This document shows positions 15,109 through 21,770 of a stretch of 31,558 nt of DNA, in pieces. The stretch lies in the NCBI GenBank assembly GCA_016926115.1, contig JAFGPF010000038.1, forward strand, positions 1 to 31,558, read 5' to 3'. Source of the stretch: Dehalococcoidales bacterium. Lineage in GTDB: Bacteria > Chloroflexota > Dehalococcoidia > Dehalococcoidales > RBG-16-60-22. Below the pieces are notes generated by a model, which saw only the letters and a program-made list of their open reading frames with translations, did not search any database and was not told the origin of the DNA. A program made the translations under genes and the position numbers. How positions within the stretch are numbered: position 1 is the stretch's first letter; each line of letters opens with the position of its first letter.

Positions 15109-15390
15109 CTACTGCAGCTTTTTATCTATGATTACGAATTCTCTGCCTTCCTCGCCGTCCTCGACGTCAATAGCCATGTTTCCAAGGCTATCCGCCAGTT
15201 CCGGCTCAACCACCAGCAGGCTGGCACCCTGATACTTAACGACCTTATCATCGGCCTGTTCTATATCAATTCCCAAACCCAGCTTACCCTCTTCGTCGAC
15301 CCTGAGCCTCAAACATGCTTCCGGGTGGTCCACTTTACTGTCCAACAATCCTTTTAAATCTTTCTTTGCCTGTTCCGTTGCCTCAATCAT
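15109..15390 (-). CDS. HesB/IscA-like protein lacking cluster cysteines
   Basis: From the ATG at 15390 the protein has 93 residues and the fold pattern of HesB/IscA proteins: ATEQAKKDLKGLL helix, CLRLRVDEEGKLGLGID strands, VEPELADSLGNMAIDVED. The three iron-binding cysteines of IscA (including the C-terminal CGC) are missing; only one cysteine is present. It may therefore not carry iron or clusters. A longer upstream frame exists, but GGGAG just before 15390 and the ATGA overlap with the zinc-ribbon gene fix this start. A terminator follows. Its function is unknown. Confidence 0.75.
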   Translation of the reverse strand: MIEATEQAKKDLKGLLDSKVDHPEACLRLRVDEEGKLGLGIDIEQADDKVVKYQGASLLVVEPELADSLGNMAIDVEDGEEGREFVIIDKKLQ

Positions 15391-15602
15391 TCTCCCGACT
15401 CCCGTTTCAACTCTTTCTGTTCTTCCTGCCACTTTTGGAAATCTTCCTCGCTCAATGGCTCGCAGGACTGCAGTTTCCTGTTGGCGATTACGATGGTAAA
15501 GAGGCTGCGGCACTTCCAGCAGCGGTATGGACCCTGGAATATCTGCTGCACCAGAGACATCTTCCCGATTGAATTACAGTTGGGACATTCTATTTCAATC
15601 AT
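15387..15602 (-). CDS. Small zinc-ribbon protein
   Basis: This 71-residue protein begins MIEIECPNCNSIGKMSL, with a second CxxC in CWKCRSLF at about residue 28-31. Together they make a Cys4 zinc ribbon. A charged, Glu/Lys-rich C-terminal helix follows (EEDFQKWQEEQKELKRE). It overlaps the HesB-like gene by four bases (ATGA), so the two are translated together. AGGTG lies eight bases before the ATG. No function is recognised; a nucleic-acid-binding or adaptor role would be typical for such ribbons. Confidence 0.75.
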   Translation of the reverse strand: MIEIECPNCNSIGKMSLVQQIFQGPYRCWKCRSLFTIVIANRKLQSCEPLSEEDFQKWQEEQKELKRESGE

Positions 15603-15632
15603 GCGGGGACACCTGTAAATGACCCGGACAGA

Positions 15633-15854
15633 TTATGTCCGTTCTATCTCTTCATCGGCGAGGTTCAGCTTGACGCCTTTCCTGGTTACCTCGGCTACGT
15701 GTTCAGGCTTGAAGTACACGGCGCTGACATCATCGTCCAGGCGCACCATGTACTTCCTCGGCTCGCCCGACCAGGCATCATTGACTATATGGTCGACCTC
15801 GCCGAGGCGCTTGTTGTTTTTATCCATTACGGACATTCCGAATTCTATATCCAT
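15633..15854 (-). CDS. PRC-barrel domain protein
   Basis: This 73-residue single-domain protein matches the PRC-barrel pattern: EFGMSVMDKNNKRLGEVDHIV at the start, then RKYMVRLDD and FKPEHVAEVTRKGVKL. PRC barrels occur in photosynthetic reaction centre H subunits, RimM and many stand-alone proteins of unknown role. AGGA nine bases upstream supports the ATG. A TATAAT at 15872-15867 lies just ahead without a clear -35. The gene begins an apparent operon with the zinc-ribbon and HesB-like genes. Confidence 0.85.
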   Translation of the reverse strand: MDIEFGMSVMDKNNKRLGEVDHIVNDAWSGEPRKYMVRLDDDVSAVYFKPEHVAEVTRKGVKLNLADEEIERT

Positions 15855-15964
15855 CTTAATTGTCCTATTATAAATCTCGCTATTTAATCAGAATCCTGAA
15901 TTATTCGAGTATGTAAGAGCGCTACATGCTGGGATGATGCGGACAGCTAACAATATTATGTTAT

Positions 15965-15994
15965 AAAAGAAAAAAGCTGGTTACCTTCCAGCTT
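15965..15994 (-). terminator. Intrinsic terminator-like hairpin upstream of the PRC gene
   Basis: On the minus strand a 7-bp stem (AAGCTGG with CCAGCTT, 15994-15988 and 15980-15974, 7-base loop) is followed by TTTTCTTTT. No minus-strand gene ends here, and the only minus-strand promoter nearby is the one at 16006-16034. It could act as an attenuator for the PRC operon or end a very short RNA. Confidence 0.65.
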
Positions 15995-16005
15995 CCTCAA
16001 GTACC

Positions 16006-16034
16006 AATCTAACAAAGAGCCTCGCCTTTGTCAA
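16006..16034 (-). promoter_or_regulatory. Minus-strand promoter facing the terminator-like hairpin
   Basis: Perfect TTGACA (16034-16029), a 17-base spacer and TAGATT (16011-16006) form a promoter on the minus strand. The start would be near 15999, only about five bases before the hairpin at 15994. Confidence 0.55.
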
Positions 16035-16084
16035 CCCCCCGGTTATCCTTCAACATGGAATACTCTTTGTCAAACGTAGTATTC

Positions 16085-16113
16085 TTGACACGCCTTCCAG
16101 CAGATAATATACT
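16085..16113 (+). promoter_or_regulatory. Near-consensus promoter of the small membrane protein at 16142
   Basis: TTGACA (16085-16090), exactly 17 bases, and TATACT (16108-16113) give one of the best promoter matches in the window. The start near 16120 makes the ATG at 16142, which has AGGAGG seven bases upstream, the only sensible translation start. Confidence 0.8.
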
Positions 16114-16141
16114 CATGGCAAACATCACAGGAGGCGATTAT

Positions 16142-16384
16142 ATGGGCGTCGTGGGTCTGGTCATCAGTCTGGTAGCGGCGCTATTTCTATTAGTCGGTCT
16201 GATACCGTTCCTGGGATGGTTCAACTGGTTTACGACGTTGCCCGCCGCGGTACTTGGAGCCATTATCAGCGGAATCGCCATTAACCGGCATAAAAGCAGC
16301 ATGGGCGTGGCCGGACTGATTATCAGCGTGGTGGTAATCGGGATAGCGCTGGTCAGGCTGGCAATCGGGGGAGGGGTATTTTAG
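16142..16384 (+). CDS. Small integral membrane protein, 80 residues
   Basis: From ATG 16142 the protein reads as two long hydrophobic regions, roughly residues 3-25 and 32-48, and a third at about 54-76. They are separated by short loops, including INRHKSSMG. AGGAGG at 16129-16134 supports the start, and earlier in-frame ATGs lie ahead of the predicted transcription start. This is the only + strand gene among the minus-strand genes of the right two-thirds. It is a single-gene transcription unit with a strong promoter and a terminator. The general look is that of small three-helix proteins (DUF4190-like), but no family can be assigned. Confidence 0.75.
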   Translation: MGVVGLVISLVAALFLLVGLIPFLGWFNWFTTLPAAVLGAIISGIAINRHKSSMGVAGLIISVVVIGIALVRLAIGGGVF

Positions 16385-16390
16385 GACTAA

Positions 16391-16417
16391 AGAAAAAGAG
16401 GGGCATGAAGCCCCTCT
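16391..16417. terminator. Bidirectional terminator
   Basis: An 8-bp stem (16397-16404 with 16410-16417, AGAGGGGC/GCCCCTCT) has a 5-base loop. It is followed by TCAATTTT on the plus strand and by TTTTTCTTT on the minus strand. It separates the convergent membrane-protein and rubrerythrin genes. Confidence 0.85.
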
Positions 16418-16440
16418 CAATTTTCCTGCGATGCGATAAT

Positions 16441-16944
16441 CTATTCCACTTTCTTGAACCGACTGCGCGGGGCGCCGCAAATGGGGCACCTCTCCGGGGC
16501 TTCGCCCTCCACAGTGTTGCCGCAGACCTGGCAGACATAATACGGCGTGTCTTTGGAAGTCTTGCCTGTTTCCAGGTCTTTCAGGGCAGCCCTGAACAGC
16601 CCGTGATGGATTTTCTCCACCTTGTTGGCTAAATCGAAGCTGTTTTCCGCTTTCTGGTTGCCTTCTTTCTTAGCCTGCCCGATAAAGCCGGGGTACATCT
16701 CCGTAAACTCGTAGTTCTCCCCGCCGACGGCTGCCTCCAGGTTCTCTTTATCCGTTTTAATTTCGCCGAGCACCCTGAGGTGGTTGCGGGCGTGGACGGT
16801 CTCCGCCTCGGCGGCGGCGCGGAACAGCCGGGCTATCTGCGTGTTCCCGGACTCGTCGGCTTTTTCCGCGAAGAACAGGTACTTACGGTTCGCCTGGCTC
16901 TCCCCGGCGAAAGCTTCCTGAAGATTATCTTTGGTGCCTGACAT
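16441..16944 (-). CDS. rbr: Rubrerythrin
   Basis: This 167-residue protein reduces hydrogen peroxide in anaerobes. The N-terminal four-helix domain supplies di-iron ligands (Glu in AGESQANRKY, EAETVHARNH, TEMYPGF and the later KIHHGLFRAA). The C-terminal rubredoxin-like domain has four cysteines: Cys138, 141, 153 and 156 (VCQVCG and CPICG). The ATG at 16944 is preceded by GGGAGG. A longer frame from a TTG upstream is less likely. An extended -10 promoter lies ahead and a bidirectional terminator behind, so it is a single-gene unit for oxidative-stress defence. Confidence 0.95.
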   Translation of the reverse strand: MSGTKDNLQEAFAGESQANRKYLFFAEKADESGNTQIARLFRAAAEAETVHARNHLRVLGEIKTDKENLEAAVGGENYEFTEMYPGFIGQAKKEGNQKAENSFDLANKVEKIHHGLFRAALKDLETGKTSKDTPYYVCQVCGNTVEGEAPERCPICGAPRSRFKKVE

Positions 16945-16979
16945 GCTTACCTCCCTTATCAACGTGAGCTTTTAAGAGA

Positions 16980-16988
16980 ATTATAACA
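16980..16988 (-). promoter_or_regulatory. Extended -10 promoter of rubrerythrin
   Basis: TGTTATAAT on the minus strand (16988-16980) is an extended -10 element about 35 bases before the rubrerythrin ATG. No good -35 is visible. AGCTTTTAAG occurs at 16967-16976 and again at 17019-17028, possibly part of an operator. Confidence 0.5.
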
Positions 16989-17046
16989 AGAAGCGACGGC
17001 AGGTTAAGTGACAAAAGTAGCTTTTAAGCTAGAATTTTTTAGTCCG

Positions 17047-17171
17047 GTATTCGTTATTCGTTTTTTGAAATTTCTTTATTTTTACGAGCGTAATCAGCTT
17101 CAAATATTCGTTTTTCGTTTTATGTTAAATTAGCCTCAATTTCCGGATATTCGTTTTTCGTTTTATATTAA
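17047..17171. repeat. AT-rich direct repeats in the rubrerythrin / mutase gap
   Basis: Two 25-base copies differing at one position lie at 17104-17128 and 17147-17171 (core ATTCGTTTTTCGTTTTAT). A degenerate third copy lies at about 17047-17070. Distances between copies are 57 and 43 bases. This island is far richer in A and T than its surroundings. The 370-bp gap (16945-17314) holds no gene that I can support; the part from 17172 to 17314 shows only a short CCCGT/ACGGG palindrome. Confidence 0.7.
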
Positions 17172-17314
17172 GCATCTTGATGATTGTTATATATTCAGTA
17201 GATGAAAAGCCACTTATAGTGTACCGCATCCATGAAAGAAAGAGAATAAGAAAATGTCACTATTTCCTTACGCACCGGCCCCCTTCAACGAGGCACTCCC
17301 GTTTTACGGGGGGT

Positions 17315-17710
17315 TCAAGCTACCAGTTTTTTGATAGCTTCAGCAATCTCAGCGGTAGGCGTGCCGGGTCCGAAGACTGCTTTGACACCCATTTTCTCGA
17401 GGGCGGGGATATCGTCCTCGGGGATGATACCTCCGGCGACCACCGCCACGCTGGCCATGTCCTGCACTTGCAGCCCCTCCATGACCTCCGCGAAAAGCTC
17501 CAGGTGCGCGCCGGAGAGGCAGCTAAGCCCGACGACGTCCACGTCTTCCTGCAGCGCCGTGCGGACAATCATCTCCGGGGTCTGGCGGATGCCGGTATAG
17601 ATAACCTCCATGCCGGCATCGCGGAGGGCGCGCGCCACCACCTTGGCGCCGCGGTCGTGCCCGTCGAGGCCCGGCTTGGCTATCAGCACCCGTATTTTTT
17701 TACGGCTCAT
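17315..17710 (-). CDS. mcmA2: Methylmalonyl-CoA mutase, B12-binding subunit
   Basis: This 131-residue cobalamin-binding subunit pairs with the separate catalytic subunit encoded at 18315-19970. The base-off B12 motif is intact: DGHDRG at 16-21 with the cobalt-ligating His18, then SCLSGAH at 63-69 and AGGIIPEDD further on. The ATG at 17710 is preferred over a TTG six bases upstream. The ribosome binding site is weak. A small palindromic element separates it from the epimerase. The split mutase architecture is common in archaea and many anaerobic bacteria. Confidence 0.95.
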   Translation of the reverse strand: MSRKKIRVLIAKPGLDGHDRGAKVVARALRDAGMEVIYTGIRQTPEMIVRTALQEDVDVVGLSCLSGAHLELFAEVMEGLQVQDMASVAVVAGGIIPEDDIPALEKMGVKAVFGPGTPTAEIAEAIKKLVA

Positions 17711-17746
17711 ATACAATTGCTCTCGAGTCTACTGTAATACCACTCT

Positions 17747-17814
17747 GTCATTCTGGCGAAAGCCAGAATCCACCCCACCTTACCCCACTGGATTCCCGCC
17801 TGCGCGGGAATGAC
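17747..17814. repeat. 68-bp palindromic element with GTCATTC/GAATGAC ends
   Basis: Two hairpins make up the element. One is ATTCTGGC/GCCAGAAT (17750-17757 and 17762-17769) with a GAAA tetraloop. The other is ATTCCCGC/GCGGGAAT (17792-17799 and 17804-17811) with a 4-base loop. The outer ends GTCATTC and GAATGAC are inverted repeats of each other. It belongs to the same family as the partial copies at 18285-18307 and 29425-29550. It has the form of a REP- or MITE-like element. Confidence 0.8.
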
Positions 17815-17825
17815 GATGGTAAATA

Positions 17826-18236
17826 TTACTTCGCCTCCTGCCTTGGCTGGACGAGTTCGACGAGGACGCCGTTGACCGATTTAGGATGGAGGAAGGCGAT
17901 TTGACCGGCTACCCCTTCCCTGCCCTCTTTATCGATTAGCTGTACGCCCTTGTTTTCTACCTCTTTTAAATCGGCGTTAATGTCATCCACCTCCAGGGCG
18001 ATATGGTGCAGTCCCTCGCCGCGCTTTTCCAGAAACTTCGCCACAGAGCTATCGGGTCCCATCGGCTCAAGGAGGTCGATTTCTACCCCCTCCCCCAGTT
18101 TAAAGACAGCCTCGGTCACCCGCTGGCAGGGCGCTTCCTCGACGTGGGCTCTGACGCCCAGCAGCTTCTCGAACAATGCTACGCTTTCCTTAAGATTCTT
18201 CACGGCGATGCCGATGTGGTGGACTTTCTTTATCAT
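17826..18236 (-). CDS. mce: Methylmalonyl-CoA epimerase
   Basis: This 136-residue glyoxalase/VOC-fold enzyme interconverts (R)- and (S)-methylmalonyl-CoA. It starts IKKVHHIGIAVKNLKES with metal-site histidine at residue 6/7. The second half has GLHHIALEV (His77/78) and VNGVLVELVQP (Glu127). The internal EIDLLEPMGPDS segment is typical of the family. It lies between the two mutase subunit genes, so the cluster supplies all three polypeptides of the methylmalonyl-CoA to succinyl-CoA route. Confidence 0.94.
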   Translation of the reverse strand: MIKKVHHIGIAVKNLKESVALFEKLLGVRAHVEEAPCQRVTEAVFKLGEGVEIDLLEPMGPDSSVAKFLEKRGEGLHHIALEVDDINADLKEVENKGVQLIDKEGREGVAGQIAFLHPKSVNGVLVELVQPRQEAK

Positions 18237-18284
18237 CTGATGTATCTCTCCGTTTTTTGATTGCCACCTCGCCCCCTCCCCTGA

Positions 18285-18307
18285 ATTCCAGCTTTCGCTG
18301 GAATGAC
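18285..18307. repeat. Half copy of the GAATGAC palindromic element
   Basis: A single hairpin ATTCCAGC/GCTGGAAT (18285-18292 and 18297-18304, 4-base loop) ends in GAATGAC. It matches one hairpin of the 68-bp element at 17747-17814 on the opposite strand. It lies in the gap between the mutase and epimerase genes. Confidence 0.7.
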
Positions 18308-18314
18308 GTTAGAG

Positions 18315-19970
18315 TTAGAAAATGAGCGATTCCCGCTGCACGCCGAACACCTCGCGGAGGGCGTCGCAGATTTCTCCGACAGTGGCGCAGGCTTCCACGC
18401 ACCGGATGAAAGCGGGCATGGTGTTTTCAGTACTCCCGGCGATTTTTTTCAGGTTCTCCAGAGACGCCGTAACTGCCGCGCCGTTACGTTCTTGCTTCAC
18501 TTTATTCAGTCCGGCTACCTGCTTTTTAGCTTCAGCGGGGTCGACGCGGAGGAGTCCTTTAATCTTTGAATAAGGCGTGACGAACTTATTCACGCCCACG
18601 ATAATGCGCTCTTCCGCTTCTACCGCTTTCTGGTAGCGGTAGGAGCTTTCCTGTATCTCCCGCTGCTGGAATCCGTTTTCAATCGCCGCCAGCGCCCCAC
18701 CGAGAGAATCGATTTTTTTAATATACCCTTCCGCCGCCGCCATTATTTCCTGCGTCAGCTTCTCCACCATCCACGCCCCACCCAGCGGGTCTACGGAGTC
18801 CGCCACGCCGCTTTCGTAAGCCAGCACCTGCTGGGTACGCAGCGCCGTGGTAACCGCATCTTCGGAAGGGGTGGCGTAAGCCTCGTCGCAGGAGTTGGTG
18901 TGGAGCGACTGCGTACCGCCGAGGACGGCGGCAAGCGCCTGCACGGCAACCCTGACGATGTTGTTCAGGGGCTGCTGGGCGGTCAGGGAAACGCCCGCCG
19001 TCTGGGTGTGGAAACGGAGCATACAGCTGCGCGGGTTCTTTGCGCCGAAACGTTCCTTCATAATCCGCGCCCAGAGAATCCGCGCCGCCCGGAACTTGGC
19101 GACCTCCTCCAGCAGGTTATTATGGGCGTCGAAGAAGAAGGAAAGCCGACCGGCAAAGTCGTCCACGTTAAGACCGCGGTCGATAGCCGCCTGCACGTAG
19201 GCGATGCCGTCCGCCAGGGTAAAGGCGATTTCCTGTACCGCCGTCGCGCCCGCCTCCCGGATATGGTAGCCGCTGACGCTGATGGTGTTCCAGCGGGGCA
19301 GGTTTTCACGACAATAGGCGAATATATCCGTGGTCAGCCTCATGGAGGGGGCAGGCGGGAAAATATAGGTGCCCCGGGCGATGTACTCCTTGAGGATATC
19401 GTTCTGGATTGTCCCGTCGAGCCGGGCAGGGTCGACGCCCTGCTTTTTCGCCAGGACGATATACATCGCCAGCAGCACGGGGGCGGTGGCGTTGATGGTC
19501 ATGGACGTGCTCACTTTATCGAGGGGGATATCTTTGAAAAGAACCTCCATGTCGCGGAGTGTATCGACGGGCACGCCCACCTTGCCGACCTCGCCGCGCG
19601 CCAGGGGACTATCCGAGTCGTAGCCTATCTGCGTGGGCAGGTCGAAGGCGATGCTGAGTCCGGTCTGTCCCTGCTCCAGCAGGTAGCGGTAGCGTCGATT
19701 GGATTCCTCTGCGGAGGCGAAACCGGAGTACTGACGCATCGTCCAGAGGCGCCCGCGGTACATGGTAGGCTGGATGCCGCGTCCGAAAGGGTACTCCCCC
19801 GGATATCCCGGCGTCTCTTCGAGGTCGGCTCCGGCAAGGTCTTGGGGAGTATAGAGCGGTTGGATATCAATGCCGGAGGCAAGATTGAAATCAGGCTTTC
19901 TTTCCGGAAAACGTTTCAGGGCAGGTTCCAGGATATCTTTTTCCCACTTTTCCCTGCGCTTGCCGGGCAT
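18315..19970 (-). CDS. mcmA1: Methylmalonyl-CoA mutase, large (catalytic) subunit
   Basis: This 551-residue protein is the substrate-binding TIM-barrel subunit without the B12 domain, which is encoded separately. It shows TMRQYSGF with Tyr81, PPAPSMR with Arg211 and [12 protein letters not shown] with His236. In related mutases Tyr and Arg at these places select methylmalonyl-CoA, while isobutyryl-CoA mutases carry Phe and Gln. Other hallmarks are [30 protein letters not shown] and [14 protein letters not shown]. The ATG overlaps the stop codon of the Fur-family gene by one base, with GGAGG upstream. It enables propionyl-CoA/succinyl-CoA interconversion. No propionyl-CoA carboxylase or meaB is in the window. 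Confidence 0.96.
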   Translation of the reverse strand: MPGKRREKWEKDILEPALKRFPERKPDFNLASGIDIQPLYTPQDLAGADLEETPGYPGEYPFGRGIQPTMYRGRLWTMRQYSGFASAEESNRRYRYLLEQGQTGLSIAFDLPTQIGYDSDSPLARGEVGKVGVPVDTLRDMEVLFKDIPLDKVSTSMTINATAPVLLAMYIVLAKKQGVDPARLDGTIQNDILKEYIARGTYIFPPAPSMRLTTDIFAYCRENLPRWNTISVSGYHIREAGATAVQEIAFTLADGIAYVQAAIDRGLNVDDFAGRLSFFFDAHNNLLEEVAKFRAARILWARIMKERFGAKNPRSCMLRFHTQTAGVSLTAQQPLNNIVRVAVQALAAVLGGTQSLHTNSCDEAYATPSEDAVTTALRTQQVLAYESGVADSVDPLGGAWMVEKLTQEIMAAAEGYIKKIDSLGGALAAIENGFQQREIQESSYRYQKAVEAEERIIVGVNKFVTPYSKIKGLLRVDPAEAKKQVAGLNKVKQERNGAAVTASLENLKKIAGSTENTMPAFIRCVEACATVGEICDALREVFGVQRESLIF

Positions 19971-20425
19971 TACTTCCCGCCTCCCCCGGACTTCTTCCGG
20001 CGGCAGTCCGCGCAGTACCCGAAGATACCTACGTGCCGTAACTCCGCCTGGAAATCATAATCGCGCAGCAGGGTATCCTTCAGGGAGGAAAGGGCAGCTT
20101 CATCGATATCGATGACCTTACCACAGCCCTGGCAGACCAGGTGATGATGGTGTCCGCTGCCCTCGGCGTGATAGCGTATGCGCCCTTCTCCGAGGTCTAT
20201 TTCATAGACAAGCCCGAGCTTTTTCAGAAGCTCCAGGGTGCGGTAGACGGTGGAGATATTAACGTTGGGGTATTTGGCGGCCACCTGGGCGTAAATTTCC
20301 TCAGCGCTGATATGGTCGTGACTGCTCTCCATCGCGGAGAGAATCATCAACCGTTGCGGCGTCAGCCGGTATCCCTTCTCAACCAGCCTTTCGGATATGC
20401 TTTCGGTCTCGCGTATATCGTGCAT
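19970..20425 (-). CDS. Fur/PerR-family transcriptional regulator
   Basis: This 151-residue protein has an N-terminal winged helix ([15 protein letters not shown], then [18 protein letters not shown]). A histidine-rich site [11 protein letters not shown] follows, with Cys98 and Cys101, and a second CxxC at Cys138 and Cys141 completes the structural zinc site. The glycine-rich tail is short. The ATG at 20425 has GGGGAGAAGGG upstream and is preferred over one at 20449. The gene overlaps the methylmalonyl-CoA mutase start (TAATG). Family members sense iron, zinc, manganese or peroxide. The presence of rubrerythrin nearby makes PerR possible, but the coupling points to control of the B12 pathway. 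Confidence 0.92.
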   Translation of the reverse strand: MHDIRETESISERLVEKGYRLTPQRLMILSAMESSHDHISAEEIYAQVAAKYPNVNISTVYRTLELLKKLGLVYEIDLGEGRIRYHAEGSGHHHHLVCQGCGKVIDIDEAALSSLKDTLLRDYDFQAELRHVGIFGYCADCRRKKSGGGGK

Positions 20426-20560
20426 TTTCCCTTCTCCCCTGGTTTGCATCTATATACATAAAAACAATAGCAAAACCGGCGAGGTATTACAACCTATGAT
20501 ACGCACATCACACGATATCGTCGGCACCGGGATGATTTTACGGAGTTGTGACGCATGAAG

Positions 20561-21709
20561 CTATTGGTTCCTGATATTCCGGAAAACCTCTCTAAGGGCG
20601 GGCCTCTTACCGTACATCAGCAGGTACACCCTGAAAATCCGGGTGGACAACACCAGGACGCCGATGATAGAGAGCACCAGCAATACCAGACTCACCGCCA
20701 GTTCCCAGGCAGGGATATCACTCACACCCAGTCTCAGCATCACTTCCGTAGGAGCCGTGATGGGGAAGATGGAAAGGACCGTCCATATCCAGCTCTTGGG
20801 GAATATCATCAATAAGGAAGAGAACCATAGGGGCACGATAGCGAGCATCGAATAAATGAGGGATAGTTGTGTTGCTTCCCTGGCGTTGGGGCTGATGGCG
20901 CCGACACCCGCCGATAAAGCGGCAAACAACAGGTAACCCAGGACGAAATAGAAAATACCCAGTATTATAAAGTTACCCGGTATCTGCATCGTGCTGAAAA
21001 AGCCGCCGAAGGTCGATGACGCCAGGTTCAGCAGGAGCGGCAGCGAGACCAGCCAGACAGCCACCTGAACCAGTCCGGCCAGACCCAGTCCCAGGACTTT
21101 GCCGACCAGTAGCTGCCGGGTGGTAACCGAGGACAACAACACTTCGATGAGGCGGCTCTCCTTCTCTTCTCCAAGTCCCTGCACCATATAACCGGCAAAG
21201 AAATTCAGGGAGAGGGCAAGCAGCAGGCTGAAAATGCCGGGCAGAACAAGATTGCCGAAGCCGCCCTGTTCCGTGGCTACTTCGCCGGTCTCGGTCAGCC
21301 GGGTAGTCGTCAGATATAACGGGGCTTCAACGAGCTGGATGGTATTTTCGGGCACTTTACCTGTTAATATATTACTCGTAAGGAATCTCTTTATCGCTCC
21401 CTGAACCCCCGGGGGCGGTTCCAGCTGTTTCTCCAGGGTATACCGGGTAACCACGCCCGTTTGCAGGTAATTGCTTGAAATGATGAAATACTCCGAGACA
21501 TCGTCTGCGAGTAAGGCGGTGGTCGCTTCGTCCTGCGTGGGGTAACCTACCAGCTCTATAGGTCCCTGGCTGGTATAATTTTCGAATCCGCCGATTTCAT
21601 CGACATAGCCGATGCTGGACGTTTCTACTTCGCCCGGTTCGATGATTGCCGATACCAGCTGGACGACGCCGATAGCCAGCAGGGCCAGCACCGGCACGAT
21701 GAGGGTCAT
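20561..21709 (-). CDS. ABC-2 type transporter permease (NatB/YhaP-like)
   Basis: This is a membrane permease of 382 residues from the first ATG. A first hydrophobic segment (MTLIVPVLALLAIGVVQLV) is followed by a large external domain (about 30-160). A cluster of about five membrane helices from roughly residue 175 completes it. FFAGYMVQGLGEEKESRLIEVLLSSVT is a typical ABC-2 export motif. The frame stays open upstream of the ATG for 24 more codons encoding KHEFLHTIKRVGFIVM, which looks like the missing cytoplasmic N-terminus. That segment has no ATG, GTG or TTG. The true start may be ATA at 21781, where SD-like AGAGGTGGGG precedes it. It pairs with the ATPase just upstream. The substrate is unknown. 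Confidence 0.88.
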   Translation of the reverse strand: MTLIVPVLALLAIGVVQLVSAIIEPGEVETSSIGYVDEIGGFENYTSQGPIELVGYPTQDEATTALLADDVSEYFIISSNYLQTGVVTRYTLEKQLEPPPGVQGAIKRFLTSNILTGKVPENTIQLVEAPLYLTTTRLTETGEVATEQGGFGNLVLPGIFSLLLALSLNFFAGYMVQGLGEEKESRLIEVLLSSVTTRQLLVGKVLGLGLAGLVQVAVWLVSLPLLLNLASSTFGGFFSTMQIPGNFIILGIFYFVLGYLLFAALSAGVGAISPNAREATQLSLIYSMLAIVPLWFSSLLMIFPKSWIWTVLSIFPITAPTEVMLRLGVSDIPAWELAVSLVLLVLSIIGVLVLSTRIFRVYLLMYGKRPALREVFRNIRNQ

Positions 21710-21770
21710 GACGATAAAGCCGACCCGCTTTATCGTGTGCAGGAATTCATGTTTGCATATCAGCAGCAGC

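Noticed and set aside
15391..15513. Longer start for the HesB-like protein (134 residues)
   Set aside because: The upstream part overlaps the real zinc-ribbon gene in another frame; GGGAG and the ATGA overlap support the start at 15390.
17047..17171. CRISPR-like array
   Set aside because: There are only two good copies and one poor one, distances between copies are 57 and 43 bases, repeats are AT-rich, and no cas gene is present.
18315..19970. Isobutyryl-CoA or other acyl-CoA mutase instead of methylmalonyl-CoA mutase
   Set aside because: Tyr81 and Arg211 match the methylmalonyl-CoA selecting pair, and an epimerase gene lies in the same operon.
18900..20060. Long open frame (386 codons) on the plus strand
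   Set aside because: It lies opposite the methylmalonyl-CoA mutase gene, whose family motifs are unmistakable; the frame is a by-product of GC-rich codon use and has no recognisable domain.
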